Position numbers and translations under genes: made by a program
Origin: Saccharibacillus qingshengii
GTDB lineage: Bacteria > Bacillota > Bacilli > Paenibacillales > Paenibacillaceae
DNA length: 64,000 nucleotides
Direction: 5' to 3'
Assembly (NCBI RefSeq): GCF_013185195.1
Contig: NZ_JAAZWC010000019.1
Coordinates: forward strand, 1 to 64,000
The notes under the pieces: model-generated
What the model saw: the letters and a program-made list of their open reading frames with translations, nothing else
What the model was told of the DNA's origin: nothing
Database searches by the model: none
In this document: positions 1-8,579 of the stretch, one piece after another
Layout: each line of letters starts with the position of its first letter
Numbering within the stretch: the first letter of the stretch is position 1

Positions 1-6
1 AAATGT

Positions 7-1896
7 CTAGGCTGGAAGTCTACACACGAATCGTTTCAGGACGAAGTGTTGCACTTGGATTGACAATCCGTCTTTTAAAAAGTTGTTAATCCCATTGCTT
101 CCTACCCAGTAGGATACGGGGCAGCCAGGTATCTTCTCGAAGTTCTCCTTTTTCGCGATATAACGGTCGTCGCCAGATAAGAACGCTCTTTCCTTTGCCT
201 TTTGGCTATTATAGTCTACTAAGCGGATGTAAGTTGCCTCAAAATCAATAATTTTTTGTTTTGAAAGCACGAAGGTGGTCGTCTGTACGACTTCACCGCC
301 GATTTCCTCAAATGCCCTTGAACCAAGGTGTACCATATTCACAATATCATCACGATGAATCATTTTACTACGCAGTTTTTCGTAGCTTGATAGGAACATC
401 CAAGCGTGTTGCGTAATCATCGCCTGATAGCCCGTAGGTTTCAGCAATTCGCCACACTTTTCAATGAATACGGCGAACAGATCGCTTTTACTGTCTGGAT
501 ACTGCTTCTTCACAAAATCCAACATTTCGGAGCTCATTCCAGCTCCGCCCATATAAGGAGGATTGGTCACGACTACATCATACTTCTGTGCAAGCAGTCT
601 TCGGAAGTTCCAAGCGTTCAATTTTACGTCATAACTATCGACAAACAGCGTGAGCTGACCTTTCGGTTGTTCTGGCATCGGTTCAAGCTCGTCTACGCGA
701 ATAAGCGAGCCATATTCCATGCCGTCCACATAGCCCGTCGGCTCGTACACCTGCGGATACACACTCTGTGTCAGGATACGACGGTTATACTGCCTTGCTT
801 TCATCATCAGCGCGAAGTAGGCAAGCTGATAAGCACGGCGGTCTATCTCCAATCCGTAGAGGTTCTTTTCGAGTATCAGCTTGGCCGCGTCGCGCTCGGA
901 ATAACCCTCAGATATATAAATTTGCATCAGCACGTCAAAAGCGTACACCAAAATATGACCGCTACCCATACATGGATCCATTACTTTAATGTCTTCTGGT
1001 GACTTAACGTTATTTTCACTACGCAAAACACGAAGACGCTTTGCGACTTCCGGCGTTTGCTCCGCCTCGTCAAGGTAGTATTTCCAGTTTGTACGTAGCG
1101 AGCTGCCTGGATGTGATTCAAGCCACAGCCTCCCAAGTGAATTCTCCACCATATAACGCACAATCCAGTCCGGCGTAAAGAGTTGAGTAGCGGCAGGGGT
1201 ATTCTCTTTTGTAATTTTGACGTTCTTCTTGAGTCCATCAAACACCATTTGTTTCGGCTCGGTGTTGTAATATTGGTACAACCAGCCGATAATCTGCACG
1301 GCGTCACGGAAATCTTCTTCAGGTATGTCTCTCACAAGTCGTCCTATGACACCTTCCGGCCTTAAGATATTATTCGGCAAGAGCATTTCGGTATATGCAC
1401 CCAAACGCTCAAACATTTCGGGCAAAAGCGCGTTCAGAGCATTGCATTGCGTCAATAGAAGATAGCGGTAGAGTTCGTCTGTTTTATTGTCGTTCAGTAG
1501 CTCAGACACTTTCGTCTTGTTTAGCCCTTCAAGATCAAGATGCAGAACATTTTTTAGAATCTCGGGATTGAAGGCGCCACTCGAATCTGAAAATACACGG
1601 ACGTGAGTGGGGAGGAAGTCGTTCACTTCCATATAGCGTAGGGCGACAAATCGATTGAACCAAGTGTATGCTACTTCTTCAACGGTTTGCTTGAATCCAT
1701 TTGCTTTTATGATCTCGATAAACGACTGCCGCTGCCGCTTCTCTTCAGGCTCCAGTACACGCCCTGCGATAACGGTAGCGTTCTCATCGCCGTAGCCCTT
1801 CTCGGTAATGTCGTATTGAAAGGCACGCTGCTTTACCTGTTCAATGAGTTCTGTACGTGCCCAGATCGCGTATTTTTGAATGGCATTCTTATTCAT
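7..1896 (-). CDS. pglX: BREX adenine-specific DNA methyltransferase PglX, N-terminal part, frame stops at 629 aa
   Basis: PglX methylates adenine in a non-palindromic site so that the BREX phage-defence system can tell self from phage DNA. The SAM-binding motif DPCMGSGH is near residues 305-312 and the catalytic NPPY motif near 444-447, so the methyltransferase core is complete. It starts 14 bases after the brxC stop with a GGTGAG ribosome site. PglX proteins are usually about 1150-1250 aa. Here the frame ends in a TAG at positions 7-9 after a tail (from about residue 610) that does not look like the family. The C-terminal specificity half is therefore missing, frameshifted, or encoded differently beyond the left edge. 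pglZ and brxL would be expected further left. Identification is secure; intactness is doubtful. Confidence 0.88.
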   Translation of the reverse strand: MNKNAIQKYAIWARTELIEQVKQRAFQYDITEKGYGDENATVIAGRVLEPEEKRQRQSFIEIIKANGFKQTVEEVAYTWFNRFVALRYMEVNDFLPTHVRVFSDSSGAFNPEILKNVLHLDLEGLNKTKVSELLNDNKTDELYRYLLLTQCNALNALLPEMFERLGAYTEMLLPNNILRPEGVIGRLVRDIPEEDFRDAVQIIGWLYQYYNTEPKQMVFDGLKKNVKITKENTPAATQLFTPDWIVRYMVENSLGRLWLESHPGSSLRTNWKYYLDEAEQTPEVAKRLRVLRSENNVKSPEDIKVMDPCMGSGHILVYAFDVLMQIYISEGYSERDAAKLILEKNLYGLEIDRRAYQLAYFALMMKARQYNRRILTQSVYPQVYEPTGYVDGMEYGSLIRVDELEPMPEQPKGQLTLFVDSYDVKLNAWNFRRLLAQKYDVVVTNPPYMGGAGMSSEMLDFVKKQYPDSKSDLFAVFIEKCGELLKPTGYQAMITQHAWMFLSSYEKLRSKMIHRDDIVNMVHLGSRAFEEIGGEVVQTTTFVLSKQKIIDFEATYIRLVDYNSQKAKERAFLSGDDRYIAKKENFEKIPGCPVSYWVGSNGINNFLKDGLSIQVQHFVLKRFVCRLPA

Positions 1897-1910
1897 GTTC
1901 TCACCTTTGC

Positions 1911-4900
1911 TTAGTTAATTTGAATGCCGTCGTTTGCATCCAGCGTGTCGTACAACTTTTTACGAATGTTTTCAAGATAACCATCTACATCCTCGCGAGA
2001 TGCCAGCCTTTTAACAGGAAACACGTCATATCGGCGTACTTGTGCGATTTTCTGCGGCTTCGGAGGCGTGGTAGTGCCCGGTGTAATCGGCTGATCGTGA
2101 AGCATTGATTCAATCCGCTTACAAACTAGGTCTTTATAGTTCAGTAATTGTGTAATCATCGCATCAAGCATAGTCAAGTTTGTGGCATCGTCAACTTTCC
2201 GTTTATATTCGACAAAGCGGTCATCTGCCTTCTTCACTTCGTCATCGGTTTGGTTGCCGACATCGGCCAGCGTGTGAACGTCGCCCATACACTGCGTGAT
2301 ATTACCATGAACTTCCTCTTTCTTCTGTTCGAGCAATGTGCTGTAGGCGTTTCTTACTCCCTGCATCAGATCGGAGAGATCTTTAATCTTACCGTAGGGC
2401 TCTGGCATCGCAAGAATTGACGAAATTTCGCTTATCTTTTCGATCGCATCTGTATTCGTAACGAAATAGTCCCGCTCGTTTTGCAGGTCACGCTGTAATT
2501 GCCGCGCTGCATCAAAGATAGCCTTTTGAGACTTGAAGAAAGTTTCAACTTCCTCCATATCCTCAGAACAGTCGTGAAGATCATCTTGTTTAGCAATCAG
2601 ACGAGTGAGCAATGCAACGTTGTCACGTTTTTGCGATAGAATGTCGCTCATCAGATCACGAGCGGCTGTTACCACTTCTTTTTGTGGATAGCGGTCGCGA
2701 TTGTATTCGTCAAGAAGTTTCTCATAGTGTGCAAGTTTCGGTTCAAACGTCTCCTTCACAAAGGCGATAAGCCCATCTTCGTCTTCGGGAATTCCCATTT
2801 GATTGAGCCAGTTGCGTAGGAATGTAATGCTTTTACGCATCAGTTCTTCACTCGGTGCAATTCGGCGGCTTACATTCGCCTTGTCTATCTCGGATTTTTT
2901 GCGAAGGTAGCCGACAAGATTTCTGTCGTCCTTGCCAACGATTGCACCGCCGTAACGGATTTCAATCTTTTGCGAAACAACGAGCCTTGCGATAAGGGCA
3001 GCGATATCCACCTCACGCCAACCATAAGGAATCGCCTGATAACGTCTTTGCACATCGCCCATTGAGACGGGGACGCGACTCATATAGCGTTCCTCCAGCC
3101 ATTGACTTACTTCGTTCAGGGCAAATTCGTTATTTGATCCGCTACCGGCAAAGCCCATTTGTTCCGGCTCTCCGTTGAGGATGGCCAGAATATCCGCGTC
3201 GCTATCTCTGAACTTGTTTACCAGGCTTAACTTGGAGTAGACACTTTCTATCAATTGTTTCAAGGCTTCGTCAAGCTTTCCTCTTGCCTCGCTATACTTC
3301 ATCTCGACTTTTTCACCGTAGATGTATACCACACTATCAACGATAGACTTTTCAATCTGCTTCTTAGCATTCTCTTCAAGTATCCGTGCTTGCACCTGGC
3401 GCTTACGGATAATGTCTTGAACACTCTCAGAAAGTTGGGATACGTTCTTTTGTTTAATATATTTCTTGATTTTCGCAGCGGTTTCTAAATCCTCAAAGTA
3501 TTGCACTGCGCTTGAAAGCAGTACAATCGCTTCATGGTTAACTTGCGAGTCCATGATCAGCTTTGTTTCAGGAGCGTTGTAGTAGTCACTTGCTACGGTG
3601 ACAAAGCGCAAGCGAACTCCACCAGTTGTCGCTCCAACGAGGGTTTCATCGATATACTGGTCATAAGCGAAGTCGTATTTATTGTACTTGTATTTCTTTG
3701 ACGGATAGATTTCGCTGAATATGGTCTGTCCAATACTCTGAACGATTGTCGTACTGTCCACGGTTGTGTTTCGGATGTCAATCGCGACATCCTGCTCTTC
3801 ATCGGTGAGGAACGAGTAGTTGTCTCCACTACGCGCGACATAGTTTTGTGTTTCCAAGCGCTCCAATGAAGTAGCGATTTCAAGACGAAGATTGATCTTG
3901 TCTGTACGGATATCATCAATCATTAAAATAGCAATATTGTCGATGTTTGTCTTAATGTCATCAATATAGCGAACGAGATAAAGGAGTTTCAAGACACTCA
4001 CATCAAGCTGCTCCAAACCATCATGTTGGTCGGCTGCAGTCTGGCAGCGATCAATCACTCGGCGTATTGGACTTTCCAGGAAAGTATGCACCGTATCGTA
4101 GAATTGCGAGAAAGGTACGAGGGCATTTTCGTCTTTCTCTTGTACTTTCTGAGCAGCCTCTTGGAACCCGGAAAGCATAGAACGCTCGCCGCCTGAGAGG
4201 TGCTTCCCGGAGTTACCGTGTTTGCGTATCTCGGCGAGTACTTTTTGAATAATAATGAACTGATAAGGCACGAATGGATATGTAGCAGAAAATTCGGCCC
4301 CATCGGCGTAACCCTTGATGTCCAATACCGCATTGTTAAATGTGAACAAATTTTTCAGCACGGCACGCTCTTTGTCGTAAACAAGCTGCAGAAGTCGGTC
4401 GGCGTCTTCCTTCTTTTTGAGAATACGCTTTTTGATAACCTCATCTACCGATGCTGATGACAGCGACAACCGAGTATTGAACCGTCCTTGAATCTTAGAG
4501 AAGTCCTGTCCGCTTATTTTTATAACAGAGTCGATGGCTTCTTGGCTTGTGACCATTACCCAGACTTTACCCAGGCACTTGCTCCCTACCTCTTCGACAA
4601 TAGACTGAAGGTTTATCATCAAATCACTGTCATCGCCGATGTACTGGCCGACCTCGTCTACGCAGAACAACAGACGAAAGTCTTTGCCTTTTTCATCAAC
4701 ATACGTTTTAATCTCTTCAACCAGCTGCTTTATGCTCATATCGGCATGTTCCTCGCCGTTGAACCAGTTGCGGGCAGCGATTTCACTCATACCGAGAACA
4801 CTTTGCAGGACAGATACGATATCATCCTCAAAGAAAGCATAAGTGGCACGTGCTTCTAACCATGACGCACCATTAACTTCTTCGAAGGACTCTCTAAACA

Positions 4901-5432
4901 TCTCGGTCTTACCTTGCCTGTCTACAAAGTGTTCGAGTTTTGCGATTTTCAAGTCCTCTCCGTAAAATCCCAAATGATTATAAAACACCTTGGCGAATAC
5001 ACGAAGGACTGCCGTTTTATCTTTGTTAATAGGCCCTTCAATATCTATATTGAAAAGGATAGACTCTGTGGGGATGTTCGTGCTGCGGACAACCGTCGCA
5101 TACATCATTGGATCATCAAATTTATTTTCAAAGAAGTCTACAGCTTTTCTGTCACCGATCTTACGATTCGCTAGAAGATAAGACAACATTTTGAGAAAGT
5201 GTGATTTACCACTTCCAAAGAAACCCGAAATCCATACACCGATTTTATCGGTAGGATAATCGATAGCTTTCGAGTAATTATCAAAAAACGTGCCGAAATG
5301 TCGACGGAGTTCCTTGGTGATAATGTACTCGTCAAGTTCCTGAACGAGGCTTTTTTCGTCATCTTGTGCTACTTTGATAACACCATTGATATCGCGATTG
5401 ATATCTTTTTGGAACATACTCTGAATCTTCAT
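1911..5432 (-). CDS. brxC: BREX P-loop ATPase BrxC
   Basis: This is a large 1173-aa P-loop ATPase of the BREX phage-resistance complex, the usual partner of BrxB, PglZ and PglX. The Walker A motif GFFGSGKS lies near residues 69-76, and a Walker B-like segment LLFCVDEVGQ lies near 254. The C-terminal third is rich in charged helices, as in the family, and the length is typical. The start has a GGAGGG ribosome site 6 bases upstream. The gene sits 14 bases after brxB and 14 bases before pglX, so the four genes are almost certainly one transcript. No frame damage is visible. Confidence 0.93.
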   Translation of the reverse strand: MKIQSMFQKDINRDINGVIKVAQDDEKSLVQELDEYIITKELRRHFGTFFDNYSKAIDYPTDKIGVWISGFFGSGKSHFLKMLSYLLANRKIGDRKAVDFFENKFDDPMMYATVVRSTNIPTESILFNIDIEGPINKDKTAVLRVFAKVFYNHLGFYGEDLKIAKLEHFVDRQGKTEMFRESFEEVNGASWLEARATYAFFEDDIVSVLQSVLGMSEIAARNWFNGEEHADMSIKQLVEEIKTYVDEKGKDFRLLFCVDEVGQYIGDDSDLMINLQSIVEEVGSKCLGKVWVMVTSQEAIDSVIKISGQDFSKIQGRFNTRLSLSSASVDEVIKKRILKKKEDADRLLQLVYDKERAVLKNLFTFNNAVLDIKGYADGAEFSATYPFVPYQFIIIQKVLAEIRKHGNSGKHLSGGERSMLSGFQEAAQKVQEKDENALVPFSQFYDTVHTFLESPIRRVIDRCQTAADQHDGLEQLDVSVLKLLYLVRYIDDIKTNIDNIAILMIDDIRTDKINLRLEIATSLERLETQNYVARSGDNYSFLTDEEQDVAIDIRNTTVDSTTIVQSIGQTIFSEIYPSKKYKYNKYDFAYDQYIDETLVGATTGGVRLRFVTVASDYYNAPETKLIMDSQVNHEAIVLLSSAVQYFEDLETAAKIKKYIKQKNVSQLSESVQDIIRKRQVQARILEENAKKQIEKSIVDSVVYIYGEKVEMKYSEARGKLDEALKQLIESVYSKLSLVNKFRDSDADILAILNGEPEQMGFAGSGSNNEFALNEVSQWLEERYMSRVPVSMGDVQRRYQAIPYGWREVDIAALIARLVVSQKIEIRYGGAIVGKDDRNLVGYLRKKSEIDKANVSRRIAPSEELMRKSITFLRNWLNQMGIPEDEDGLIAFVKETFEPKLAHYEKLLDEYNRDRYPQKEVVTAARDLMSDILSQKRDNVALLTRLIAKQDDLHDCSEDMEEVETFFKSQKAIFDAARQLQRDLQNERDYFVTNTDAIEKISEISSILAMPEPYGKIKDLSDLMQGVRNAYSTLLEQKKEEVHGNITQCMGDVHTLADVGNQTDDEVKKADDRFVEYKRKVDDATNLTMLDAMITQLLNYKDLVCKRIESMLHDQPITPGTTTPPKPQKIAQVRRYDVFPVKRLASREDVDGYLENIRKKLYDTLDANDGIQIN

Positions 5433-5446
5433 TTGCTTCCCTCCGG

Positions 5447-6004
5447 TTATAGTAGATTGAATGCCCGATAATAGTTTCCGTCAAGGAACTTCTCGAAAAG
5501 GATTAGGCTTTGTCCGTTAAATTCTCCTGGGTAGAACATTACAATTGGTATATCCGAGAATACCTGCTGCATACTGTCAAGCATCTTATGTGAACGCATA
5601 AAGGGATATACTTTGCCGAGGCCCGTTAAAAACAGCACATCCCCGCGTTCGTGCGGCTCATATCTCATCTTCGATAAGAATGCCTCCTGCGTGGCAATCT
5701 TCTGTAACTGAGTAAGCAGATAATCCTTACCTTTTTTCTCCTCTAGTGCTGCAACCGTGCCAAGCACACGCTTCTCCTCCAGAATTTCAAGAAGAATCTT
5801 ATACATATCCTTTTCAATAACGCGAAAATCGTCGGATGGAGTATTGACAAGTCGTTCAACGTAATCTCGGACGATTAACTCATGCTGCGGTGCATATGTA
5901 AATACGTGTATTCCGACCTCGTTCGACAACCCTTTGTTGGCAAGGAAATTCACATCTGAAATTCGCGATTTGATTCTGTCCAGTTCTTGTTTGATTTCAG
6001 CCAT
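5447..6004 (-). CDS. brxB: BREX protein BrxB (DUF1788)
   Basis: This 185-aa protein has the size and sequence character of DUF1788/BrxB, including the MFYPGEFNGQSL stretch near the C-terminus. BrxB is a core, non-enzymatic component of type 1 BREX. I chose the ATG at 6004 (MAEIKQEL) because AGGTAGGAG lies just upstream; a start 12 codons earlier would overlap brxA. The gene lies between brxA (10-base gap) and brxC (14-base gap). The order brxA-brxB-brxC-pglX is that of type 1 BREX. Confidence 0.92.
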   Translation of the reverse strand: MAEIKQELDRIKSRISDVNFLANKGLSNEVGIHVFTYAPQHELIVRDYVERLVNTPSDDFRVIEKDMYKILLEILEEKRVLGTVAALEEKKGKDYLLTQLQKIATQEAFLSKMRYEPHERGDVLFLTGLGKVYPFMRSHKMLDSMQQVFSDIPIVMFYPGEFNGQSLILFEKFLDGNYYRAFNLL

Positions 6005-6014
6005 ATTTACACTC

Positions 6015-6623
6015 CTACCTGAAACAGTTGAAAGCGGCAAGCGCGGTCAAATCATTATTTTCGCGAATGCCCGTTTCTAATTCTTCACTAATGAAGATTG
6101 GATTTAACGTGGTATCTTTTATACTATCTAGCATCTCCGTTTCAATCAGGCACTTAGTCAGTACCTGCTTCAGCTTCATTACCGTTTGCTCGCTCCAAGC
6201 TGCTACGTCGTCGTTCTGTTCTTGCAAACGGGAGAAAAAACCATTGATGTCCTTTCGAGTGTAAGAAAATTCTTGCTGACGGTACTTCTCACCAATAAGA
6301 TCAGTCATAAACTCACGGACAAGACGACTGTATCGCATCATCGCATAAAGGTTTACTTGCTTTGCTACTTCGACGGATGCATTTGCCAATTCATGAATCA
6401 GATTCTCGTTACCGAGAGCGAGAACTCTTCTTTGACAGGCTCGAGCAATCCTGGACATCTTCCGCTCAGTTGGGTACTGAAACAAATTATCGGCTTTTAT
6501 ATCTTTAATAATTTCGTCAATCGACTTTCCTTCAAGATACTGCTTAGAAACAATCCTCATTTCATAGAAAAGAAATTGTTCGGAAGTTAAGCTGCTGTTG
6601 TACAGCCTATTTGCAACCACCAT
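6015..6623 (-). CDS. brxA: BREX protein BrxA (DUF1819)
   Basis: This is a protein of about 202 aa matching the DUF1819/BrxA family in size, position and sequence: an N-terminal SLTSEQFLFYEMR segment followed by an all-helical body. BrxA proteins are small DNA-binding components encoded first in type 1 BREX operons. The AGGAGGG ribosome site lies 12 bases before the ATG at 6623. Two TTG codons lie closer to it (6632 and 6635) and could be used instead, adding 3-4 residues. Confidence 0.92.
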   Translation of the reverse strand: MVVANRLYNSSLTSEQFLFYEMRIVSKQYLEGKSIDEIIKDIKADNLFQYPTERKMSRIARACQRRVLALGNENLIHELANASVEVAKQVNLYAMMRYSRLVREFMTDLIGEKYRQQEFSYTRKDINGFFSRLQEQNDDVAAWSEQTVMKLKQVLTKCLIETEMLDSIKDTTLNPIFISEELETGIRENNDLTALAAFNCFR

Positions 6624-6674
6624 GTTAATCAACAACCCTCCTACATACTTCTCTGACTTACTGCCGTTGGTAAA

Positions 6675-6866
6675 CTATTCAATCTGCGCACTCTTCCCGC
6701 TATCTACCCAAGAATCCACTTCCGAGATCCTAAATTTAAACAACTTACCTACCCGACGATGCGGGATGACATCTTTCTTTATCCAGTTACGAATCGTATC
6801 TTTACTCACGCCTAAATGCTCGGCTACCTCTTCAAGGCTCGACCATTTTTCAGGCTCATTATACAT
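6675..6866 (-). CDS. Small excisionase/MerR-type helix-turn-helix protein, likely BREX operon regulator
   Basis: This is a 63-aa winged-helix DNA-binding protein of the excisionase/BldC kind. It carries the pattern SSLEEVAEHLGVSKDTIRNWI followed by a wing with a GKLFKF core. The ATG at 6866 is preferred over one five codons earlier because GGAGGT sits 7 bases before it, inside the longer frame. It is the first gene of the BREX transcript, 51 bases ahead of brxA, with a perfect TATAAT upstream. Small HTH proteins ahead of BREX operons are common and are presumed to regulate them. That role is inferred from position only. Confidence 0.8.
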   Translation of the reverse strand: MYNEPEKWSSLEEVAEHLGVSKDTIRNWIKKDVIPHRRVGKLFKFRISEVDSWVDSGKSAQIE

Positions 6867-6908
6867 ACGCTTTACCTCCATGTATTGCTTTAAGAATAAG
6901 ACTCATTT

Positions 6909-6914
6909 ATTATA
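6909..6914 (-). promoter_or_regulatory. Candidate -10 box of the BREX operon
   Basis: On the minus strand a perfect TATAAT lies 42 bases upstream of the HTH start. The hexamer 17 bases further upstream (TTCCAA) is a poor -35, so the promoter may need an activator or be weak. It is the only good -10 in this AT-rich gap. Confidence 0.5.
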
Positions 6915-7295
6915 GCTTGATGAAATTTGAATTGGAATGAATATTTTCGTTTTGGTGTGAATTAGTATGAATGAGTTACGGATATTTACTAGGTGTTTAT
7001 GATAACGACGCCTAGCATCTCGTTCTGAAAAGACAGCGAGAATATTCAAACTTTTTCAACTTTAATTTTGATTCGGATTTGGCTAAATAGGTTTGCCTAC
7101 ATGCTTTAGAAAACAGGAAAGTCTCATTTTTTAAATACATATTATTCATTAGATACCTATACAGTATGTATAGCAAGCTTCAAGAAAGGAGAGAAACTAA
7201 ATCTTGTAAACGTACACGTCCATTCTATTGCATATCAAAATGAAATCAGTACGCAATTTCACGTAGAGCTCAACAATTTATGTTCCATCACGTTG
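6915..7295. other. AT-rich divergent intergenic region between BREX and radC-like gene
   Basis: No convincing gene is visible. A short palindrome, TATAC-N5-GTATA, at 7158-7172 could be an operator. A lone AAGGAGAG at 7184-7191 is followed by a TTG and an immediate stop, so it starts no gene. The stretch is clearly AT-richer than the DNA right of 8.5 kb. Confidence 0.5.
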
Positions 7296-7324
7296 AACCC
7301 CAAGCGCATTATGCGCTTGGGGTT
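7296..7324 (+). terminator. Strong hairpin with T-run upstream of the radC-like gene
   Basis: AACCCCAAGCGC pairs perfectly with GCGCTTGGGGTT around a 5-base loop and ends in TTTT. It looks like a Rho-independent terminator on the plus strand. It sits only 40 bases before the next gene, so it either ends a short transcript from the gap or attenuates the radC-like gene. Confidence 0.7.
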
Positions 7325-7363
7325 TTGTCTGTTCAATTATCTACATTAATGGAGGAAGATAAA

Positions 7364-7972
7364 ATGAAATATCAATTGAATGATAATCTTAAATGCCTAA
7401 TTGCTCAGTCTCTCAGAGAGCAAGAAGACAGTTATACCATTCAACAGCTCTTCGACCAGTTCCCTACAAAGACGGAGCTTCTGAGTGCTACCGAACAACA
7501 GTTGGTTACGATCAAAGGCATTGGCGCAGGAAAAGCCCGTCAAATCACTGCCATGCTGAAATTAGCTACCGTCCTGGCAGCTCCAACCCATAATCCAACC
7601 GCGATTCGAAATCCACAAGATGTATTTGATCTTCTCTCCTCTGAATACAAACATGCTACAAAAGAAAACTTCATCTGCCTTTTCTTGAACACAAAAAATC
7701 GACTGATCTTTAAAGAAGTAGTCTCGATAGGAAACTTGAATTCAGCAATCGTACATCCTCGTGAAGTATTCCAAGCGGCAATCAAACGCTGCAGCGCTTC
7801 GCTGATCTGTGCACACAATCACCCTAGCGGAGATCCAGAACCTTCCTTTGAAGATGTGAAGATGACCAAGCGCCTTGTCGATGCAGGCAAGATCATCGGT
7901 ATAGAGGTACTTGATCATGTCATTATTGGCGACCATCAATTTTATAGCCTCAAAGAACACGGACATATTTAA
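7364..7972 (+). CDS. RadC-like JAMM/MPN domain protein
   Basis: This 202-aa protein belongs to the RadC (UPF0758/DUF2466) family. An N-terminal helix-hairpin-helix-like segment (TIKGIGAGKARQI, about 46-58) precedes a JAB/MPN metalloprotease-fold domain with the metal-binding motif HNHPSGDPEPS near residue 151. The start at 7364 has GGAGG 8 bases upstream. The family's role in the cell is unsettled; RadC-like genes are frequent on genomic and defence islands. Base composition matches the BREX side, not the core genome, so it is probably part of the acquired segment. Confidence 0.85.
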   Translation: MKYQLNDNLKCLIAQSLREQEDSYTIQQLFDQFPTKTELLSATEQQLVTIKGIGAGKARQITAMLKLATVLAAPTHNPTAIRNPQDVFDLLSSEYKHATKENFICLFLNTKNRLIFKEVVSIGNLNSAIVHPREVFQAAIKRCSASLICAHNHPSGDPEPSFEDVKMTKRLVDAGKIIGIEVLDHVIIGDHQFYSLKEHGHI

Positions 7973-8150
7973 CTCACCGAAATGGAAATCCAATTCTCAA
8001 AATTCAATTAGCCCATCATGTATTTTATGCTTTTATTCGTGTTCTCATTGCCAACTGTATCACTTCGCGACTATATCAATGCATTACTTGACTATAGTCC
8101 GTTGAGGCTTTCTGGAAAAAAATCTATCGTTTGGAGTGGGAGGAGGCATA

Positions 8151-8522
8151 ATGGATAGCATTCAGACGATTGGAGAAAGCATTCGATTTCTCAGACAGCA
8201 AAACGGTCTAAGCCAAGAGCAGCTTGCTTTGATCTCTGGGATCAATACCTCTTATATAGGACAGATCGAGCGTGGAGAAAAGAATCCTACCATCAAGACA
8301 CTGGAAAAGGTTGCTTCTGCTCTTAAAACAACAGTCGTTGGTCTGCTTACTATGTATGATCCGATTTTAAAGCATGGCTCTGCCAGCAATGCGAGTACAT
8401 CACTTTCTTCGGAATTGATCAAGCAATGCTTGCTTGAGATACCGATCGAGAACACCTATTTAATTTCGAAAAAAGGAAACTTCAAGAATGTAAACAAAGG
8501 GGATACGCGCGATTTCATATAG
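8151..8522 (+). CDS. XRE-family helix-turn-helix regulator
   Basis: This is a 123-aa protein with a classic lambda-repressor-like HTH in residues 7-61 (LRQQNGLSQEQLALISGI, then IGQIERGEKNPTI). The C-terminal 60 residues resemble nothing I know. The ATG at 8151 follows GGGAGGAGG. It lies 178 bases after the radC-like gene and points the same way; they may be co-transcribed. It is the last AT-rich gene before the composition changes. Target unknown; control of island genes is plausible. Confidence 0.82.
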   Translation: MDSIQTIGESIRFLRQQNGLSQEQLALISGINTSYIGQIERGEKNPTIKTLEKVASALKTTVVGLLTMYDPILKHGSASNASTSLSSELIKQCLLEIPIENTYLISKKGNFKNVNKGDTRDFI

Positions 8523-8532
8523 TCCTTAACAT

Positions 8533-8564
8533 AAAAAGGGGGACGCAGTAAAACCTGCGTCCCC
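8533..8564 (-). terminator. Rho-independent terminator of the rlmCD-like gene
   Basis: GGGGACGCAG and CTGCGTCCCC form a perfect 10-bp stem with a 6-base loop. Read on the minus strand it is followed by TTTTT, as expected for ending the transcript of the methyltransferase gene that stops at 8580. It also marks the edge between AT-rich island and GC-rich core. Confidence 0.85.
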
Positions 8565-8579
8565 AACTCACCGATTCCC

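Noticed and set aside
1-60. A continuation of pglX in another frame at the left edge
   Set aside because: The other two frames in these 60 bases also contain stops (TGA at about 15, TAG at about 19), and the remaining sequence is too short to align to PglX with any confidence.
7144-7260. A small gene or sRNA between BREX and the radC-like gene
   Set aside because: A ribosome-site-like AAGGAGAG is followed by an immediate stop, and no promoter-terminator pair can be matched convincingly; only the terminator hairpin is clear.
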